Origin: GCA-002708315 sp963676635
Lineage (GTDB): Bacteria; Bacteroidota; Bacteroidia; Bacteroidales; F082
Direction: 5' to 3'
Length of the DNA: 64,000 bases
Assembly: GCA_963676635.1 (NCBI GenBank)
Contig: OY781105.1
Span: forward strand, 3,844,001-3,908,000
Both the position numbers and the translations under genes were made by a program. Shown piece by piece: positions 60,989-64,000 of the stretch (its first letter is position 1; each line of letters begins with the position of its first letter). Below the pieces are notes generated by a model. The model was given only the letters and a program-made list of their open reading frames with translations, did not search any database and was not told where the DNA came from.

Positions 60989-62473
60989 TCATTCCTTAAT
61001 AACCTTTATGGTAGATATTTTTCCTGCTGAATACACATTTATGATATAAAGCCCCGATGGTACTGATTCAAATTGCAGTTGATACCTTTGAGGTGTTGAT
61101 TTAACTGTTTGTATATTAACAATCTTGCCCTTTGTGTTAAAGATATCAAAGATAGGATTAACAGCTTCTGTATAAATATTTAGTACGTCTTTTACAGGAT
61201 TTGGTGAATAGTTAACTGTAAAAGTATCGCCCGATATTTCATCTGTACCAACAAAAATAGTAAGCAAGTCGGAAATGCTGTAGTAGTCGGGATCATGGTG
61301 ATAAGCAGCCGATCCATCCTTATAGACAGAAATTTTAAAGGTGTCAGCTTCAGGTGAATATTCCATAAACTGAATATTGTGGCTCAGGTGGGAATAATCA
61401 CGCATAAGTTCCCAGTTAGTATTTAAACTGATATCAGTTCCTGTTCCGATAGCTTCTTTAATGGCATTATATCTTGTTCCGAAGTTCATGGCATTATTAC
61501 GTGCTATCTGGTAATTTGCAGTATATAAATTATCGCCGGGGATGCTATCGGGATAAGTATTGTATCTGAAAGTAAGGGTAGGAGCAGTAGGTGCTGTTTC
61601 TGCAATCATAGCAACAAGTGTGTCATAATCTGATGATTTTGACATAGTGCTGATAATAAAACCATCAGCAAAACCAGCAGGCTGATCCATAAGTTTTGAG
61701 CGTACATCCTGAACGTTATTTACACCATCGCCATTGTAATCAAATTTCTCGATGGAGTTGCGTAATGAATACCACACAGGCTCATACTGTTGGTTATGTA
61801 AGGCAGAACCACTAAAGTCATTCATCATATGCTGAAATACACCTACATCGGCGTTGAACCCTGACAGAACACTCACCATCCCGGCAAAACCCACGCTTAC
61901 CCATGGCTGTTCATCACTTTCATCCGGAAAGCTGACGCATATCACCTGGTTGTTAGTAATGTAGCTGTTTATTGTCCAGTCGAGATGTCTTGATATAACT
62001 GATCCACCGTTAAGGTCAGTTCCTGTTGTGGCATCACCCCAGCTAATCAGGCTTGAGCATCCCATGTTAAATGATTTGCCAAGTAAATTTGATATATCAA
62101 GAAAAGAGTTACAAACAAGTATGTCAATATAATCCATGTCTGTTGTATTTGTTCCCTGGTCACTCATTCCATTGATAATTGCTTTGGCTTCTACAATATA
62201 CAAAGAGTCGAAATGTAAGTCCTGACCGTTTTCTACAATATCTCTGGCAAAGGAATAATAACTTCCAAACTGTAATATAAGGTAGTTGTTGAAGATTTCT
62301 GTAATATCATCTCCCAGAAGAGAACCATAAGCGTACCCACGTTCTTCGTGCGTACCCCATATTTTAACTAGCTTGTAATTATTGGTATCGCTTATAATAA
62401 CACCTTGCACCTGGGCATTTAAGGATAGATAAATTGTTAAAACTAATGCTGATAATAAAATCTTTTTAATCAT
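60989..62473 (-). CDS. C45-like (Ntn-type) hydrolase with T9SS sorting tail
   Basis: 494 residues with a signal peptide (MIKKILLSALVLTIYLSLNA). The catalytic part resembles the phospholipase-B-like/acyl-CoA:6-APA acyltransferase (peptidase C45) group: GTHEERGYAYGSLLGDDI near the start, the presumed nucleophile Cys139 in FNMGCSSLISWGDAT, and ISRHLDW shortly after. If it is an Ntn hydrolase, Cys139 would become the new N-terminus after self-cleavage. Residues about 415-494 are a type A T9SS tail (VNYSPNPVKDVLNIYT ... VPSGLYIINVYSAGK). So it is exported to the cell surface. Substrate unknown, probably an amide or ester. Confidence 0.8.
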   Translation of the reverse strand: MIKKILLSALVLTIYLSLNAQVQGVIISDTNNYKLVKIWGTHEERGYAYGSLLGDDITEIFNNYLILQFGSYYSFARDIVENGQDLHFDSLYIVEAKAIINGMSDQGTNTTDMDYIDILVCNSFLDISNLLGKSFNMGCSSLISWGDATTGTDLNGGSVISRHLDWTINSYITNNQVICVSFPDESDEQPWVSVGFAGMVSVLSGFNADVGVFQHMMNDFSGSALHNQQYEPVWYSLRNSIEKFDYNGDGVNNVQDVRSKLMDQPAGFADGFIISTMSKSSDYDTLVAMIAETAPTAPTLTFRYNTYPDSIPGDNLYTANYQIARNNAMNFGTRYNAIKEAIGTGTDISLNTNWELMRDYSHLSHNIQFMEYSPEADTFKISVYKDGSAAYHHDPDYYSISDLLTIFVGTDEISGDTFTVNYSPNPVKDVLNIYTEAVNPIFDIFNTKGKIVNIQTVKSTPQRYQLQFESVPSGLYIINVYSAGKISTIKVIKE

Positions 62474-62496
62474 TTTTGTTGCTTTTTATTGGGTAT

Positions 62497-62504
62497 CAAA
62501 TATA
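62497..62504 (-). promoter_or_regulatory. -7 box TATATTTG for the C45-like gene
   Basis: A minus-strand TAnnTTTG match 24 bases before the ATG. Confidence 0.45.
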
Positions 62505-62610
62505 GTTTTTTTATTGATTAAAAACCTGAATCTATCGCATTTGTGTTTTCAGACTTAATAAAACCGGATCCAGGTAAATAATACTAAACGTTGATCTCCC
62601 TCTGATTATC

Positions 62611-64000
62611 CTATATAACAACTATTTTCCTGCTAAAACAATCATTGCCACTTACTATTTTAACAACATAAACCCCACTAATCCACTCGCTAACATCAAT
62701 AGATGTGATTTTTGTTGCGGTGTTTGTGGTAAAGACTTTAGTGCCGGTTGAGTTGTATATTTCGATGTTGTATGGTTTATTGTGGTTCTGTTTTTCTATA
62801 ATAAGGGTGTTTGTGGCGGGATTGGGATATACACGCAGACTGTTTTCAATGTCATTATCATCAGTACCAAGGCATGTGTATGCCTGAATAATGAGGCTGT
62901 CGCTCCACGCACTTTCGCCACAATCATTTGAGCTGCGTACTTTAAGTAAAGCAGGGCCTTCGTAGTTGGGGTTCCAGTTTACTATTGCTGTTAAGCTATC
63001 GCCTGTAATGGTACCTGCTTCTTCTGGTTGCAGCTGCCACTGGTAATACCATGCATTTGTTGCCTGCTGCGTTGTGTAGGTGGTGATGCTGTCGGTGTTA
63101 ACGCAGAGGGTGTCGGTGCCAGTGGGTTGGAGAGGTTGGTGGGGGGCGTAAAGTGTGCAGTCTTTTATTTCAAAAATCCAACCGGCATAGTGTCCACCTC
63201 CTCCGGTACAAAGTTGGTCTCCATCAATTCCGGGTCCTAATGCTGCAAAAACATAATTATTATCATTTCTTTTTAATACACAGTTATAGCCCCAAAATCT
63301 ATTGGTACCTCTACCTCCAAAACAGCGTTGCCACTGCAATTCGCCTAAACTATCGGCCTTAAATACCCATATATCATCATGACCAGGAATACTATGGTTT
63401 CCTTCAACATCTCCATTATTTTGTGTATCAGTCATGCCTACAACAATATATCCACCATCACCTGTTTGCGTAACGTACCGGGGGTAATCATCCCCCCTTC
63501 CACCATAGCATTTCTCCCATTGTATTTGCTTATCTTTATCAAGTACCAATACCCAAATATCTCCTAATCCACCATGATTACCACTAACATCCCCATCCCA
63601 AGAGTCTGTAGCCGTTACAATAACATAACCATCTTCAGTTTCAGCAAAATTAACAGCATTATCCCACTCTGTTCCACCATAGCAGTCTTGTGAGAGAATA
63701 TTTCCATCCAAATCATATTCAAGAAGCCATACATCCAGACTAGAGTATTCAAAACCATTTAATTCACAACCCGACATGCCCCCGTTGGCATTTACACCAC
63801 ATAGAGCAAGGTAAGTATTATCACTGGTAAGCATAACCTTAAAGCCATTGTCCGTACCAGGAGTACCTATTGTTGTCTCCCATTCAATATCACCCCTGGT
63901 ATTTATCTTCCATAACCAAACATCATTTGAGCCATAGTATGTACTTACATTTTCACCCTGGGCAAAAATGCTACAAAGTAATAATAGCCCTCCATCAGGT
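62611..64000 (-). CDS. T9SS-secreted beta-propeller/Ig protein (5' end outside window)
   Basis: The frame is open beyond Met at 63834 to the window edge (codons for GSNDVWLWKINTRGDIEWE precede it), so this is a partial CDS. Repeated blades of the form DxWVxxLDxxGxIxWxKCYGG occur at least four times (VWLLEYDLDGNILSQDCYGG, IWVLVLDKDKQIQWEKCYGG, IWVFKADSLGELQWQRCFGG), typical of large bacteroidetal secreted proteins. An Ig/PKD-like domain follows (WQLQPEEAGTITGDS, VRSSNDCGESAWSD). The C-terminal tail LRVYPNPATNTLIIEK ... WISGVYVVKIVSG is a type A T9SS sorting signal. Role unknown; a surface or released protein. Confidence 0.88.
   Translation of the reverse strand, partial: PDGGLLLLCSIFAQGENVSTYYGSNDVWLWKINTRGDIEWETTIGTPGTDNGFKVMLTSDNTYLALCGVNANGGMSGCELNGFEYSSLDVWLLEYDLDGNILSQDCYGGTEWDNAVNFAETEDGYVIVTATDSWDGDVSGNHGGLGDIWVLVLDKDKQIQWEKCYGGRGDDYPRYVTQTGDGGYIVVGMTDTQNNGDVEGNHSIPGHDDIWVFKADSLGELQWQRCFGGRGTNRFWGYNCVLKRNDNNYVFAALGPGIDGDQLCTGGGGHYAGWIFEIKDCTLYAPHQPLQPTGTDTLCVNTDSITTYTTQQATNAWYYQWQLQPEEAGTITGDSLTAIVNWNPNYEGPALLKVRSSNDCGESAWSDSLIIQAYTCLGTDDNDIENSLRVYPNPATNTLIIEKQNHNKPYNIEIYNSTGTKVFTTNTATKITSIDVSEWISGVYVVKIVSGNDCFSRKIVVI

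Overview
The window looks like Bacteroidota chromosome, probably from the marine or anaerobic Marinilabiliales/Bacteroidales side of the phylum. The evidence is several type IX secretion (T9SS) C-terminal sorting tails, a fused FeoA-FeoB, DUF3078 and DUF5063 proteins, lipoproteins, a bacteroidetal exosortase, and many promoters of the TAnnTTTG type. No rRNA and only one tRNA (Lys-TTT) are present. The intergenic space is unusually large and filled with minisatellites of period 7, 8 and 9 and with dispersed hairpin elements.

Layout. 1-7939 (+) is the end of a surface-polysaccharide locus: a frameshifted GDP-fucose synthase remnant, a PglE-like aminotransferase and a PglF-like UDP-GlcNAc 4,6-dehydratase, which together suggest a UDP-bacillosamine-type sugar. 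Between the last two lie arrays of a hairpin module built on a 9-bp period. These arrays surround a four-helix-bundle gene and an ImmA/IrrE-DUF4411 toxin-antitoxin pair. 8322-12809 is an AT-rich accessory island. It holds an unknown protein with a TIR/deoxyribosyltransferase-like Rossmann segment plus a 55-residue partner, an IS66 relic, and a pair made of a soluble protein and a multi-span membrane protein. 12810-17805 holds an IS21-end relic, an eight-unit tandem array, an unknown acidic protein, and the first copy of a structured repeat whose stem covaries with that of a second copy at 21102-21169.

17806-28954 carries two paralogous T9SS proteins (the second has lost its ATG), an orphan HTH antitoxin with its operator, two lipoproteins and a complete IS3 element. 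29083-36316 is an exosortase-associated envelope locus: FemAB-like transferase, polysaccharide deacetylase, unknown membrane protein, exosortase and a Wzi/RemB-like outer-membrane barrel, interrupted by long repeats. 36877-44585 contains mostly small or unknown proteins, including a pRiA4b ORF-3 family protein whose 3' end is duplicated 2 kb away, a stand-alone LytTR regulator and an Hpt phosphotransfer protein.

44586-64000 (all minus strand) is core-like. A regular array of four palindromes on a 22-bp pitch lies upstream of the Hpt gene. It is followed by FeoAB, a DUF5063 protein, phosphohexose mutase, RfbD, UDP-xylose synthase and UDP-glucose dehydrogenase (nucleotide-sugar supply), DUF3078, an S9 peptidase, a secreted glycoside hydrolase, tRNA-Lys, a Sua5/YrdC protein, a C45-like T9SS protein and a partial T9SS beta-propeller protein. 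The sugar genes at both ends plausibly feed the same envelope polysaccharides that the exosortase locus acts on; that link is inference.
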